This document shows positions 26,262 through 37,572 of a stretch of DNA of 64,000 nt, in pieces. The stretch covers positions 28,149,315-28,213,314 of the forward strand of contig NC_133232.1 of the NCBI RefSeq assembly GCF_040436345.1, in the 5' to 3' direction. This stretch comes from Pagrus major (Eukaryota; Chordata; Actinopteri; Spariformes; Sparidae). The translations under genes and the position numbers were made by a program. Positions within the stretch are counted from its first letter, which is position 1, and every line of letters begins with the position of its first letter. The notes under the pieces were generated by a model that was not told where the DNA came from, did no database searches, and saw only the letters and a program-made list of their open reading frames with translations.

Positions 26262-29200
26262 ATGCTAACAGAAATACAACAGGTAAAGTTTTAAAATATC
26301 ACTCATCTGATCATTAAATTAAGTTTTAATTGACAGCTGATGTCTACTCGTAGTTAATTGTTTGTAAAATTAAGAGAGGTTTGAGCGTTTGAAGCGAGCT
26401 AGCATAACATAACGTAAGCTAGCCGTAGCTTAGCTTGCTAAAGTAAGAGTTGGTGTTTTGAATCTACACTTCAGGTGTTGCGCTTCGTGATGATTTTGGG
26501 AAAGCAAAGACGACGATGTGGTTTAAAGACTGCAGGAGGACTTTTGGTGCTTTTGTGGACTGAAACAGGAGCTTCTGTTCAAAGTCTAAACTGCACTGGT
26601 AAGTCACAAAGTCCCACAGGATATTCAACTTGTCCAATAAAACCCTTTAGGCATCCTATAAGGAAAATGTTTGTCAGATAGCAGTTTTTATCAAAGTTGA
26701 AACCAAATGTGCTTGAACAACAGAAGGTATTTCAACAGGAAAAAGACATACATTTGATTAACACTACTTTAAATGTATGTAAAGTATAGGTAAATAATAA
26801 CTCCTTATTTGTAAGCACATTTAGACGTTTCTTTCTGAGTTAAAGCCAGTCTAAAGTTTGAATCATCATAAAGAGAGTCCAATTTTAAACTACATTTTAG
26901 ATAGTTTCATGGGTATTAATCATCCATATATACATTAAATGACATTTCAGATAAAAAATGAGCAAGCCATGGTGATACACATGTATATCAGAGGCTGAAT
27001 TTCAGAGAAATCTGACACAAAAAAAAAAATAGAAACATCACCACAATAAAATCCCATGACAAACTGGTCACTTGATGCATGAGAACTTCTTGATTTGGAG
27101 TATTTTCAGCCTGGACGTGAAGAGGGTCAAGAGGGAAACTTGATTTGAAATTGGCTCCTCTCCCCATAGTTTAAGGGGTGTGTTAGAAGCTGATTTTCTT
27201 TTCTGGACAGTATGTGGCATGATACGGTCAGAAAATCATATTGCGATTATTTTTGACAGATATCACTGTTGAAGAATGATTCATGATTAGTGGGAATAAT
27301 CATTTTTGCGTCACAATGTTAATTTTTAATGAAAAAAAAAACGATTAAAATCACGATGATGTGACAGTAATTCATTATAATGCTGTTTTGTCACACATTT
27401 TACCTTTATCAATTGCAACTTCTTGCGATTTGAATATCAATATAATTGAATATATTGAATATATTCAGTTATATTTTGATGAACTGTGCTGACTGATATA
27501 TGCCAGTAAATATTGCAACAGTGATCCCATTTATGGTGCAGTTGCAGCTGCTGGTTCTTGGTGCAGAGGGATTAAAATGAAAGCGCTACAACCTGGTATG
27601 TATGCACAATACATACACCTTCAGCTTTTATACACTGTATTTCTAAATCACCTCTTACTACTACATTAGACCTGAGAGATTTGAAGGAGAGCATGCTTCC
27701 CTGTGTGTGGCCGTGTCTTCAGCCTGACCCCGAGGAGCTGTTTGCCTTCACTGATCTGTATGGTTCCCCCAGATTACTCCTGTCATTTCAGGTACAAACA
27801 ATAGTGATCCTTTATTAGCAATTAATCAGCCCGAATAATAAACATAGCACAAAAAGTAAGGACATTTGTTTTTGGTAGATTATTTCTTTGTTGTAACAAT
27901 GCTTCTTGGCAATAAATCTTATACCGTTGGAAAGCCTGTTTTCAGGAAGGAGCATTCATTTGTGGGATGAGCAGCAGAGCTGAGTATCTGGGTTGCGCCC
28001 ATGAAAAATGTGCCAAATCTTCTCTGCCAAACAGCTTATTCTGCTATTGACTCTTGTTTGGTGTTGTTTGGTGGATTGGATGATTGAACTCTGAAGAAAC
28101 AAGACATATTGGCAATTTAACAATTTATTAATTTAACAAACAGGAGCCTCGGTAGCGTGTGGAAGAACCATACACAGCCACAACAGCCTGGCACCTCCTC
28201 CTCATGCTGGTCACCAGTCTGGTCACACACAGAGCGGGGTTTCTCAGAGACCACCTCCAGAATTTGGGAGTGGAGAGGATTGAATGGCCGCCAGAGGTCC
28301 TGGCCTCAACCCCATTGAACACTAGTGGGATCAGCTTGGGCGTGCTGTTTGTGCCAGAGTGACCAACACAACCACGTTGGCTGACTTCCAACAAATGCTG
28401 GTTGAAGAATGGGATGCCATCCCACAGCAGTGTGTGACCAGGCTGGTGACCAGCATGTGGAGGAGGTGCCAGGCTGTTGTGGCTGTGTATGGTTCTTCCT
28501 CACGCTACCGAGGCTCCTGTTTGTTAAATTAATAAATTGTTAAATTGCCACTATGTCTTGTTTCTTCAGACTTCAATCCTCTAATCCACCAAACAAGAGT
28601 CAATAGCAGAATAAGCTGTTTGGCAGAGAAGATTTGGCACATTTTTCATGGGTGCAACCGAGATCCTCAGCTCTGCTGCTCATCCCACAAATACATGTTC
28701 CTTCCTGAAATGTGGAACCATTTAAAAGAGAAATAAACAGGCTTTCCAACGGTATAAGATTTATTGCCAAGAAGCATTGTTACAACAAAGAAATAATCTA
28801 CCAAACACAAATTTTCTTACTTTTTGTGCTATGTTTAGCTACTGATATTAGCGCTTGAGCATTGTCTTATACTAAAGTACTACAGTAACTTCTCTGTCTG
28901 CCAGAAGAGTGTTGCAAGATGTCTGTGTGGGATCACTTTACTGATCTTACTAATTAGACCAAAATCATTCAGATGTCAGTAATTATAACTACACTGAATC
29001 CAAAACACATTGAAAAACTATTTTAATTCAGCGTTGATTTTCCTAAATTAGAATGTGATTGATGGTAACAGTGAGCCTGCGAGTGCCGTATCATCTCTTT
29101 CTTCTTGTTTGCATTTTCAGATGAATGCCAGACTTTTCTGTCCAGAGCGGTGCGCTCGTTTAGAAGCGTTCCTACACGCATTCAGTGTGTCTAACGCAGG

Positions 29201-32200
29201 GGTAGGATCTGCTTCCCTCTGACATGTATCCACAGCATTCAAGTTCGAGAGACAAAATTTGACTGCCCTTCTTTTTCACAGATAAAACTCCACCTCAGAT
29301 TCAGAATAAATCAGCAGATCATCCAGCGAGACTTTAGGTATGACCGCCAACTACACAGGCACAGCTTACAGCTTTCTTATCTCTTATTTCTAACAAGCTT
29401 CCTATCAGATCAGATGACAGATGTCAGATGACCAGATGATCGGTAACAGTTTTACTCAGAACTGTTTCTCGACATGCCCTCCGCACTGATTCAATGATTC
29501 ACCACTGATTCACTCACAAAGACTAAGGAGAAGTAGATGGCTGACGTTGTTTTTTATTGTAGGAGTAACAACATAATAACAAAAACACAAACACAATGGG
29601 TCACTTCTCTCGTTAACCCCCCTGGGGTCTGTTTTCATGAAGTGTTAATTTTGTATTCATATTCTTGCAGAGTGAAGACCAAGAGTAAAATTGCATTGGC
29701 AAACCAACCATCGCTGATCTTGGATGTCACCTCTAGCACAGAGTAATGCTGTTTTTCATATTAAGATTGTTGCTGTTTGTGTGGACCAATGTTGTCTTAG
29801 AGCCCAACAGGATAATTTCATCTTAATGCAAAACACGTTGAAAGTGCTGGTGTTGCTTGCAGGCAGTTGATCCTCTCTCCTTTTATTTAAAGGCCACCAG
29901 AGTGTGTGAAGAAAGGATGCTGGTGTCTGGGAGGACACCCCGTCCTTGGAGGCAGGTTGCCACTCAGTATCCCACCTGAAGCCATGGACCAGGGCCTGTT
30001 CGGGGAGCTCAGCATCCAGCCTGTCACGCTCCTCAGCCCCTGTGTGCTTCAGTACCCCAATCTGGCGACGCAACTCACTCACATAAAAATATCCTTTGCT
30101 GATTTAATCACGTTTCTCTTCGTGATTTTCATAAAAAGAATCTGTAGTTGTGTGGGCCTCAGGACTGAATCTCTGCTTTTTACAGTGGACTTGGTTCAGC
30201 TGGCTTCATCAGACTGTGACTTCAGTGCGCTCTGGGACAGTCTTGCAGCTGAGTGTGAGAGCAGCAGGGGTGAGGGTCAGTAACTCCTGAGACTGAGGCC
30301 AGGGTACTCCCAACAGACTAGTAAGTCACTGCTCCAAGCGAACGAGTTCAAGTATCTCAGGGTCTGGTTATTCTGGAACAAAACTAGTAAAAGCCGGCTC
30401 ATAGAGACCTGATATGTCATAATGAAGCACGTTTGCAAAGAATGGAAAGTAACAGAAAAGGTTCTGCAACGAATTAAAAAAGAAAGCTAGAGAGAGAAAT
30501 CCAAACACCAGCTTACTTTTTGACTTCCATACATCTGACCAATCTGAACCCACGTACAGAGCTCTTGTTTTACTGGTCGGCCTTTAGTGTAGATAGCAGA
30601 TAGTGAGGATTGTGATGAGCTCAGACATCTGGGGGGGGGGGGACTACGAATAGATCCGCTGCTCCTTAGTGTCGCCTCAGTTGAGATGGTTTGGGCATCT
30701 GATTTGGATTAGGCTTCCTTGACTGCACATGTGTCCATGTGTTGGTATGCAGCCCCAGTAATGTTCCTGTCACAGGCCTCTCTACCTTCCTCCAGAACCT
30801 TCCTCCACATCTGGACTGTCAGGAACTGGGCCTGCACGGCCTTCGCTGCTCATCCTCTAAAGGTAGACAACACCACACACTGATGGTCAAGATACTTATG
30901 AGATAACTGTTAGGGCTGGTTTTCCTGGACAGGCTATTAATGAAAACCTGATGTAGGTCACGAGTCCTGGACAGTTAATCCTATCTTAAAACGTGTCCTT
31001 CTAAAACACTTAGTTAACACGTGATTACTTCCTGACTATGACGCCTGAATGGAAAAATACTAATTTCAACCACCTGTGTTTACTTGATAGCGAATCTGCC
31101 CTGGCCCGAAGCTGCTTGTTAGACTTTAATGGAACACAAAAAGACTTTTATTTTATTCAGAGGGATGAAAACAAACAGAACAACAGAAGAGAACAAAAGA
31201 ACACAGTAACAAAAAACAGAACTCGCGGAGAAACGGCTCCAACAATGAAAATCTGGGCTCTGGCAGGGAAATGATTGAAGCAGCATTTTTCACTGTCTCC
31301 TGTGAATTATGTTCACATTTAAATGATCTGCACAAGTGGTTTACATTTAGAGCAAATGGTTAGTTTTTCACATAGCAAAACGGTTCTCATAGCGGAGAGT
31401 TGGGCTGTGGAATTTGGGGCAGGGGAAAGTGTTTACGATGTGTTTTCGTGCTGTCTTGTTTACATTTGTTATATTTTACTCTGACCAGCATGTAATCACA
31501 GCTTAGTCTTGCCTGACTTTAATTTATTTCACATTATACAACACAGGGTTGCAAAACAAAATGAGAATTTGTAACTTCATGCTGCAGAAACAAAGAACAC
31601 ATATAAAGTTATACATAAACATGTATACACCCTGTGGGGCATTTTCTTTACATTTGCATCTGGATGAATGCGAACAAAAGCAACAAGATGGTGATGATAA
31701 TGTGGTCGGCATCTTCACATTGAAAGTTTTTAACATCTGGTAAACACTGTTCAGTAAGTTGGACTGCATTTGAGCACCAAGCATGATGTCAACACAGAGA
31801 TCAGCTCTCCTCATTCCACCTAAATCCGCGCCAAGGACAGCCCGTCGAGTGCAACAGCTTGGTCCGGGATGTTGTCATGAAGACAGGTCTCTGTAAAGAT
31901 GTCAGCACGGCAGTTTCTGATCAACATTAGTTCATAACATTTTCCTCTGATATGTTTAAAAGAGACTACTGGCGACATTACAGTCCCCCAAAATGAATTC
32001 TCCTGCCTAACACATAAACATAATTCTTAGGAGTATTTTTTTTTTTTGTTCTGAATATTGGCTGGAAATGGATTTCATGACAATTACTGAGTGGGTTTCT
32101 CATGTCAAAGTACTTGACAAGACGGTGGTTTGGTCTTCTTGTGTGTCCTGACAACAGCCTTTCTGAATTTAATTCTGCCTTCTTGAATGTTTATAAGCCT

Positions 32201-34456
32201 TTAGAGGCACAATATGTAATCTCTGCTGCTAGGAGTCTTTCCATCAAAACAAAACAAAAAACGTAACTAGCATGGGATCATGGGAGTTGTTGTTTTCAGT
32301 GTTAAACAACAGCCATTGTGAATGAGAATCCATCTTCACGACTGAGGCAGAGATGTTCAAGGACGAGTTTTATTTACGCTCGCCAACTTCCTTCCTTCCT
32401 TCCTCACTCTCTGATGTATCAACTGATGTTTTCCCAGAAGTTACAGCGGGAAGAAACTAAATGAAACATACCATTATCTTAACACACCATTATCAGAACT
32501 GAAGAGGCCTCTTGGATGAGAGGTGAAACGTCTTCAAGAAACTGAAACACGTCCAGCTGCCTACGATACAGCATCTAGAACCATTATCTTAAGTAAACTA
32601 CAGATTTATCCGGGTTTGAACATTGTTGTAACATTTGGGATGATGTAAGGACACAACTAAACAAAATTTGTAACAAAGGTCTAGTTGTTTTTTAAATATT
32701 TTAATGCAGAAATACTAAATATGTCTTTCAGTAAGTCCTGGGGGAACTTGAGTTTTTCTCTCAGGCATTAAGTTAGGTTAAAAGGTTAAATCTAGGATTA
32801 CTGTAAATCTTGTGAGAGAGCTGAGTTGAGCTGATCTGGTTCTGTGTAAAGTGACACTTTGTCTGGAACTACGCATAATCATCACTAATAAATCTCTGTC
32901 GGGCACAGACAATAGGATGCAATGTCAGGCAGTTCAGATAAGTGTAATAGAGTCATATCATGAGGAAATTTAGGGTTGGCTGATTTATCAGAAACGGCTC
33001 TTGCTTAATTTTTCTTGTAGATTACACAGTGAATCACAACCACAAGCAAAACCACGAGTCTACATAACTCACAAGCAGCTTATTCATTTACAACATTAAC
33101 AAAAAAAGCCCCATAAAACAGTCAAGTCCTGTCTTTTTGCTGACAGTGAACAGATCAGTCTGTTACAAACATTACAGCAGAGAAGTTTGGTGTACACATT
33201 GTTAGGTGTTCATGCTGCTTTTACGTCCAAGAAAAGACTTTTGTAAACGTCTGTTAACTCACTGAACTTAAGTAAACTCTGGTTTTAAAACTAGAAGAGT
33301 TAGAGAACATTATAACAATCACTTGCCCAACCCAAAGGTGTGTCTACCATGACCACGATATTACGCACTCGTTGAGTTTTATAACCCACGACCATGCAGT
33401 GCGCTTTCAGCCAGTGTAGACTTGCAGTGTGTTTACTCTTCAAAGTGGATATCAGCACTAATAATCATGTTTGTCTTTTCATTTTGTCTCTGCAGATCTT
33501 GTGCACAGCGGTGGCACAGTGTACACAGTAGAGCAGGAAAACTGTGAGGATTCACAGCAAGAATCGAGTCCTCCCCGAATGCAGCAGAGACTCCTGCTTT
33601 TTCTCTTCCTGCAGCACAATGATCCGTTCACCTACCAGCTCTCTGACATTATGGGTGAGAGACAGCTGCATGTACACAATCACAAAACACTGTGTTTAAG
33701 CTGGTCTTTCTCACATTTGTTTTCTCTGAATCTGTGATCCTCCCACAGCCACAGAGGCGCTGATAGAGCGCCACCTGGAGGCTATTCTGAACAACAACAG
33801 GAAGGCAGTCACAACAGCTCTGCAGACTGAGCTGAAGGGCACACTGAAAGCCCAAAGTTGCAGGAAAAAGGCAAGACTGTCAGAGAGGAAATACTCTTAA
33901 TCAGAGTTGTTTTTGTTTCCATAATTCTGACAATTTTTCTTTAATAGTGTGAAGTTCCTCAATAATTTGTCTAATCAGTTGACAGAAAAATGGATCAGCA
34001 GCAGTTTAGATAATCAGTATATTGTTGAGCAAAGATGTCATACTTGCAGGTTGCAGTAGACTAATCAATTAAGTGTTGACATGGAAAAAGAATCAATACA
34101 TTGATCAACACTAATTAATCTCTGTCTGGCACAGACAATAGGATGCAACATCAGGCAGTTCAGATAAGTGTAATACAGTCATATCGTGGCGAAATTTAGA
34201 GTTGGCTGATTTATCAGAAACGGCTCTTGCTTAATTTTCCCTGTAGATTACACAGTGAATCACAACCACAAGCAAAACCACGAGTCTACATAACTCACGA
34301 GTAGCTTATTCATTCACAACATTAACAAAAAAGCCCCATAAAACAGTCAACTCCTTTTTTGCTGACAGTGAACAGATCGTCTGTTACAAACACTACAGCA
34401 GAGAAGTTTGGTGTACACATTGTTAGGTGTTCATGCTGCTTTAACATCCAAGAAAA

Positions 34457-34533
<77 letters not shown>

Positions 34534-35112
34534 CATTAAAGGACCAAGAGAAGCTGCGTTCAGCTGCTGAGGTGATTCTCAGGTCGTCCATCAGTATTGT
34601 GAGCTGCAGCAGCAACATGGACTTCAGAAATGCCTGCCTGAACCGCATGAAGGTGTGAAAAATGAATTTTAAAAATGTATATGCAGTTATTTAAAATGAA
34701 TTCACTTTCATAACTTTCTAAATTTGAAAAAAAAATGCCCTGACAAAGATGTGCTACTCTGTAAATTCATACAGCAATATACTGTACATGTATACTTGTT
34801 GACGGTGTGACAACAGTCGGACGTGCATCCATAATGTAAGTGTCTATCAGGTGCGTGACACTCATGAATTGTCAGCCTCCCTCCGTGAATCTCTGAGGAG
34901 GGTGACATCATGGAAATTCGTTCCCAAGAGCAAGTGCTACTCCGCTCAGGTGAGTGGGATGTTTGTTGTTCACTGATACCAACTAGTTACTATAGCAGCA
35001 CCTCAGTGCTTTTATATATATGGTTTTTAACCCGTAACCTAACAACACATCATTACTTTCACAGATGGAAGAACATCCTGAGAGTGATGAGCTCACCAGA
35101 GCAGAAATCTGA
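26262..35112 (+). CDS. TOPOVIBL-like meiotic topoisomerase VI B subunit-like
   Basis: Proposed exons: 26,262-26,282; 26,475-26,598; 27,569-27,595; 27,670-27,791; 29,121-29,201; 29,282-29,337; 29,671-29,742; 29,893-30,088; 30,191-30,269; 30,776-30,862; 33,496-33,654; 33,749-33,870; 34,542-34,652; 34,851-34,949; 35,065-35,112. They join in phase to about 467 residues. TOPOVIBL (human C11orf80) partners SPO11 to make meiotic double-strand breaks. I recognise it from the region GLSTFLQNLPPHLDCQELGL, HSGGTVYTVEQE and SSISIVSCSSNMDF, and from its position beside pola2 and zdhhc24 (human 11q13). The ATP-binding motifs of true topo VI B are not evident, as expected for this degenerate family. Mouse TOPOVIBL is longer, so an N-terminal exon may be missing or the gene shortened. 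The exon at 27,569 (27 nt) and the 30,088/30,191 junction are least certain. Two introns use non-standard splice sites (see findings). Confidence 0.6.
27839..28837. mobile_element. Fold-back element from Tc1-like transposase 3' end
   Basis: A ~1 kb near-perfect palindrome in an intron of the TOPOVIBL-like gene. The left arm (27,841 to about 28,230) starts AACATAGCACAAAAAGTAAG; the right arm (about 28,431-28,835) ends with its reverse complement, and both are flanked by TA, the Tc1/mariner target. The ~200-base centre reads on the + strand as a damaged Tc1-like transposase C-terminus: LRDHLQNLGVERIEWP, then (after a frameshift at about 28,310) EEWDAIPQQCVTRLVTSMW and RRCQAVVAVYGSS with a stop at about 28,530. 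The left arm repeats the last ~100 bases of that coding end in reverse. It is non-autonomous and long dead as a coding unit. Confidence 0.85.
30600..30645. repeat. Poly-G run
   Basis: Twelve consecutive G residues at about 30,631-30,642 inside an intron of the TOPOVIBL-like gene. Likely a slippage or assembly-sensitive spot. Confidence 0.7.
32497..32572. repeat. Dispersed tail motif GGATGAGAGGTGAAACGTCT
   Basis: The phrase 'ctgaagaggcctcttggatg' followed by 'agaggtgaaacgtcttcaag' and 'cgtccagctgcctacgat' is a recurrent motif in fish genomes that I associate with the 3' part of a non-LTR or Penelope-like retroelement. Only this short fragment is present, and the family assignment is from memory. 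Confidence 0.4.
32882..33238. repeat. Duplicated intronic block, copy 1
   Basis: Starts TCACTAATAAATCTCTGTCG and ends CCAAGAAAAGAC. A direct, clearly similar copy lies 1,225 bases downstream (34,108-34,459). The copies differ by scattered substitutions and small indels. Two exons lie between them. Confidence 0.9.
34108..34459. repeat. Duplicated intronic block, copy 2
   Basis: Direct copy of 32,882-33,238, interrupted at its right end by the TG microsatellite that precedes the next exon. Similarity stops at the same CCAAGAAAAGAC phrase in both copies, so either the duplication ended there or the microsatellite replaced the continuation. Confidence 0.9.
34460..34532. repeat. (TG)n microsatellite beside a splice acceptor
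   Basis: About 35 uninterrupted units of GT, ending 9 bases before the acceptor (TGACATTAAAG, ending 34,541) of the TOPOVIBL-like exon 34,542-34,652. The tract takes the place where a polypyrimidine tract would normally lie. Confidence 0.95.
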
Positions 35113-35459
35113 GAGTGTCTGTGTTTGTCCTGAAGGAGTTTTGTTCTGGTTTAAGGCTCTGAAAGCACACAAGAACGCACATTTTATAGAAATTGGTACT
35201 AGTACATGTTGTAAATGGAATGGCTATTCAACTTTTAATTTAAAGAATGCATTGTTTCTGTGTTACAACAGATTTCTTTGTTTTTGTTTGCACAGTTCTT
35301 ATCTGCAAAGTAACTAGTAAAGTTATCAAATGAATGTACTGGAGGGAAAAGTACAGTCAGTAAAGTACTTAGGTAAAGTACAAGTACATCAAACTTGTTC
35401 TTAAGTGAATATACTTGCAGTCACCTTCCATTTCTGTGTATAATAACATGAACATCTGT
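35113..35459. other. 3' UTR of TOPOVIBL-like gene and gap before pola2
   Basis: No canonical AATAAA is evident soon after the stop at 35,112. A decayed TACTTGAGTA-family piece lies at about 35,325-35,415. No other gene seen. Confidence 0.45.
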
Positions 35460-35819
35460 ACAATAAGGTGGCCACTAGAGGGCGTTGGAGGCTTTTATTT
35501 TGGTGGCGCTGCCAACTTCCGCTTAAGACTTTCTATGAATGTGACGTAAGTTCCGGCCGCCAACAGCGACAGCAGTTTTTCGCGGTAAAATGAAATGGCC
35601 ATCTGATGTTGATCAGATTTATTACGACTTCTCATATCTAACTTTACCGTGTAGATAGTTGCTGTGGTAGTTTTCAGTAATAGCATCGGTCAAAAGAAAT
35701 AGATCGTCGGCGTTGCTATGAAGTGAGAGCAAAGCTAACGTTAGCTACCAAAGTATCAAAACATTAGCACACTACTTGGACTGCAGAGCGTTTATATAGG
35801 AAGTATACAGCGAGCAACA
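35460..35819 (+). promoter_or_regulatory. pola2 promoter with CTCF-, CRE-, ETS- and E2F-like sites
   Basis: CCACTAGAGGGC at 35,472-35,483 matches the CTCF core consensus. TGACGTAA (35,542-35,549) is CRE/ATF-like and is followed by TTCCGG (ETS-like, about 35,551). TTTTTCGCGG (35,576-35,585) resembles an E2F site, which suits an S-phase replication gene. No TATA box is evident. Binding is inferred from sequence only. Confidence 0.5.
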
Positions 35820-37539
35820 ATGGCACTTGTGACCGGAGAGAGCATAAAGTCGGAGCTGGAGATGTTCGACATACCCTGCCAAGACGACTTCGTCCTCGAC
35901 AAGAGTAAGTAACAACACATGCTAATGTTAATGTCAGCTGGAGAGTAAAGCTTTACAGGAAAACGTGTTAGCAGCAGAAGCTAAGATTACTATTGTGATG
36001 CACCACCACTGGAGTAGTCTGCAGGCTGTGACGTTATGAGATTGGACTGGTGTGTTTTTATCGTCCTTTCTGATGTTGAGACTAGGTTTCTTGTTGTATG
36101 TCCTGTCTCTACATTTTGTGTTGCTCATGTGTTTCTTTCAAAGTCTAACAACCTTCACAGTTGTCCCACCATTCACAACACATTGATTTTGGTATGGAGG
36201 ACTGAAACTGCCAAAATGAAAAAGAAATAAATGACTAAATAAATTAATGAATATGCCATTAAATGCTTCAGAAATTGTTCAATAAATCAAATGTGACATA
36301 AATTGTAATTTCTGTTTCAATTTGTTCCTGTATTTATTTTATCTTTGTATTAATGTTCCTATTTATTTACTTTCCCATTTAATTTTCCATTTTGTTTACT
36401 GATTTATCAATTTTTCTTGTATTTATTTATGGCATGAATGACATAACAAAGCAGAAATGCTGTCAGAAATGTAAAATGATATATAAATTAATCTGGGGGG
36501 AAAAATAGGGATAATATGCAAAGGGGGAATAATTGGCTATAGACATATATATAAATAGATAAATACATTCAACGATGAATAAATAAAATGGAAAGTAAAA
36601 TTGTAAAGGAAATACATAGTGGAATTAGGGGGAAAGTGAATAAATACAAAAGAAAATTAAAACAGAAACCATGTCACGTTTTATAAATGAATACCTACAT
36701 TTATTTATTTTTTTAATCTTATTTTTGGTGCATTTAATGGCATCACATCTCTTGTGTCCCTCAGTGGTGGAACAGTGTATCTGTTCAAGGATACAGGCAG
36801 ATGAGATGGTGTTGGAGTGGGTGGCCTACAGCACCACAAAAAATGGACTGAAACTCACCATGGACACCCTGGAGCAATTTGAACATGAGGTAACAGGAAC
36901 ATGTTCATAGTTTTTTAATTAATCGTGTTTGTTTTTGTCTTAGATAAAAAGTGGTAGCGGTATTATTGCTTTGAACTTGGAAAGTTTTGTATTTATAGTG
37001 TGTTCATTTTCTTTGCAGGTGTTAAACAAGAAGAACAAATCCAAACAAAGCTTCAGAAAGGAAGAAACTCACAACAGAACCAGAGACATCCACTCAATAC
37101 AGGACTTGTATCCTTCACTGGGAACTCTTCACACTTGACTATCCAGCAGCTTCTCTCTATGAATGTGTTGCATGAGTGTGTGTTGCCATTGTGTTACAGT
37201 CCTTGACCTCCTTTGTTCAGAATCAGGGCTGAGGAAGAGGAGGAGAATTTACTGGACTCCTACTCAACTCCTGCTAAGGTAAACTTTCTCTCTCTTGCCT
37301 TCAGACAGTGTTTATATTGAGATTTACGCGTTAAAAGCTAAATGAACAAGGAGTGACTCACTTGCTGGCTCTATAGTGAGTGTGAGTCATATCTGTGCTC
37401 TACACTGACTGTTGTCTGTTTGTAGGGCTCTCAGAAGCGAGCACTGACCACTCCTGAACACCCTCAATCAAAGAGGAGTGCAGCTATTCTGGCCAGCCCG
37501 GGTCTGCTGCTGTCTCCTGCCAGCTTTTCTCCCAGGTAC

Positions 37540-37572
<33 letters not shown>

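Larger units (their letters stand above)
30863..33495. other. Large intron of the TOPOVIBL-like gene
   Basis: About 2.6 kb without coding exons that I can support. It includes a retroelement-tail-like motif at 32,497-32,572 ('ggatgagaggtgaaacgtct'), a short TTCC repeat near 32,387-32,405 and the first copy of a ~355-base duplicated block at 32,882-33,238. Confidence 0.6.

Noticed and set aside
28128-28503. Several open frames on both strands near 28.1-28.5 kb
   Set aside because: They lie inside the Tc1-derived palindrome and are mirrored arms or frame-shifted transposase remnants.
34322-34658. Overlapping open frames rich in His-Thr or Cys-Val on both strands
   Set aside because: Products of reading the TG microsatellite; only 34,542-34,652 (+) is a supported exon.
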